A stretch of 5,399 nucleotides of DNA. Source: Clostridia bacterium (GTDB lineage: Bacteria; Bacillota; Clostridia; Oscillospirales; QAMX01). The stretch spans positions 1-5,399 of the forward strand of contig JAFYNU010000485.1 in assembly GCA_017547975.1 (NCBI GenBank). Reading direction: 5' to 3'. A program made the position numbers and the translations under genes. The notes beneath the pieces are model-generated. The model searched no databases. It saw only the letters and a list, made by a program, of their open reading frames with translations, and had not been told where the DNA came from. Of this stretch, positions 5,229 to 5,399 are shown in pieces. The first letter of the stretch is position 1; each line of letters starts with the position of its first letter.

Positions 5229-5399
5229 TTTGCTGCCTCCTTCGCTGCGTCAACCACCTTTTCCCGCACCTTGTAGGCCAAGGAAAGGGAATCCACTCCA
5301 TAGAACATGTAAATGCTACTGCCCTTCTTCAATCGCAGATATTTCACCGCTTCAAATTCATCTCTCACACAGTCAATACGCTCATCGGGCACCCCAGCC
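5225..5399 (-). CDS. C-terminal end of a probable MurT-like Mur-ligase-family protein (DUF1727), cut by window edge
   Basis: The minus strand is open from the window edge (frame starting at 5398) to TGA at 5225-5227, giving 57 residues. The segment reads AGVPDERIDCVRDEF, then AVKYLRLKKGSSIYMFYGVDSL, then an amphipathic, charged tail SLAYKVREKVVDAAKEAAK. This order matches my recollection of the end of the MurT C-terminal domain: an AG-x-x-x-x-RI strand, a helix, a strand IY-x-x-x-Y, then a final helix. MurT binds UDP-MurNAc-type or lipid II substrates and ATP, and amidates D-Glu with ammonia delivered by GatD. The gene order murT-gatD with a 4-base overlap is the usual one. No catalytic residue lies in the visible part, so the assignment rests mainly on position next to the GatD-like gene. 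Confidence 0.62.
   Translation of the reverse strand, partial: AGVPDERIDCVRDEFEAVKYLRLKKGSSIYMFYGVDSLSLAYKVREKVVDAAKEAAK

Noticed and set aside
4521..5276. Open frame of 251 codons on the plus strand opposite the GatD-like gene
   Set aside because: It is antisense to a gene with a firm start and family motifs, has no ribosome binding site and no recognisable domain.

Overview
The window looks like chromosomal DNA from a low-to-mid GC Gram-positive of the class Clostridia, probably an Oscillospiraceae/Ruminococcaceae- or Lachnospiraceae-type gut anaerobe. This is an inference from three things: strong GGAGG-type ribosome binding sites before almost every gene, a DusB-like gene beside an ECF sigma/zinc anti-sigma pair, and a MurT/GatD-like pair. 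The composition is moderately GC-rich by eye. I see no mobile element, CRISPR array, rRNA or tRNA. Nearly every base is coding or short intergenic, and no gene-free stretch reaches 300 bases.

Left half, plus strand (1-2914): the 3' part of a tRNA-dihydrouridine synthase (dusB-like, start outside the window), an ECF sigma-70 factor, its probable membrane-anchored zinc-binding anti-sigma factor, and a single-domain VOC (glyoxalase-fold) protein. The gaps are short (33, 76 and 33 bases) and hold no convincing terminator, so all four may be cotranscribed. A candidate ECF-type promoter (GGAACTT, 15 bases, CGTC) lies between the sigma and anti-sigma genes and could provide autoregulation. A strong stem-loop at 2947-2983, with T-runs on both strands, closes this unit and the facing one.

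Right half, minus strand (5399-3042, read right to left): the C-terminal tail of a probable MurT-like (DUF1727) protein, a GatD-like class I glutamine amidotransferase-fold protein, an Sfp-type 4'-phosphopantetheinyl transferase, and a glycerophosphodiester phosphodiesterase (GDPD) family protein. MurT-like and GatD-like overlap by four bases (ATGA). The transferase and GDPD overlap by 11 bases. A GC-rich hairpin separates the two pairs, just before the transferase ribosome binding site.

The most interesting observation is that the GatD-like protein appears to lack both catalytic residues of its family: Thr87 stands where the nucleophilic Cys belongs and Ile184 where the His belongs. Yet it keeps the family fold signature and the tight coupling to a MurT-like gene. 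Canonical MurT-GatD amidates the stem-peptide D-Glu of lipid II using ammonia from glutamine. This pair may therefore have a different nitrogen source or a different role. Secondary points are the variant active-site motifs of the GDPD protein and the unrecognised cysteine-containing outer domain of the anti-sigma factor.
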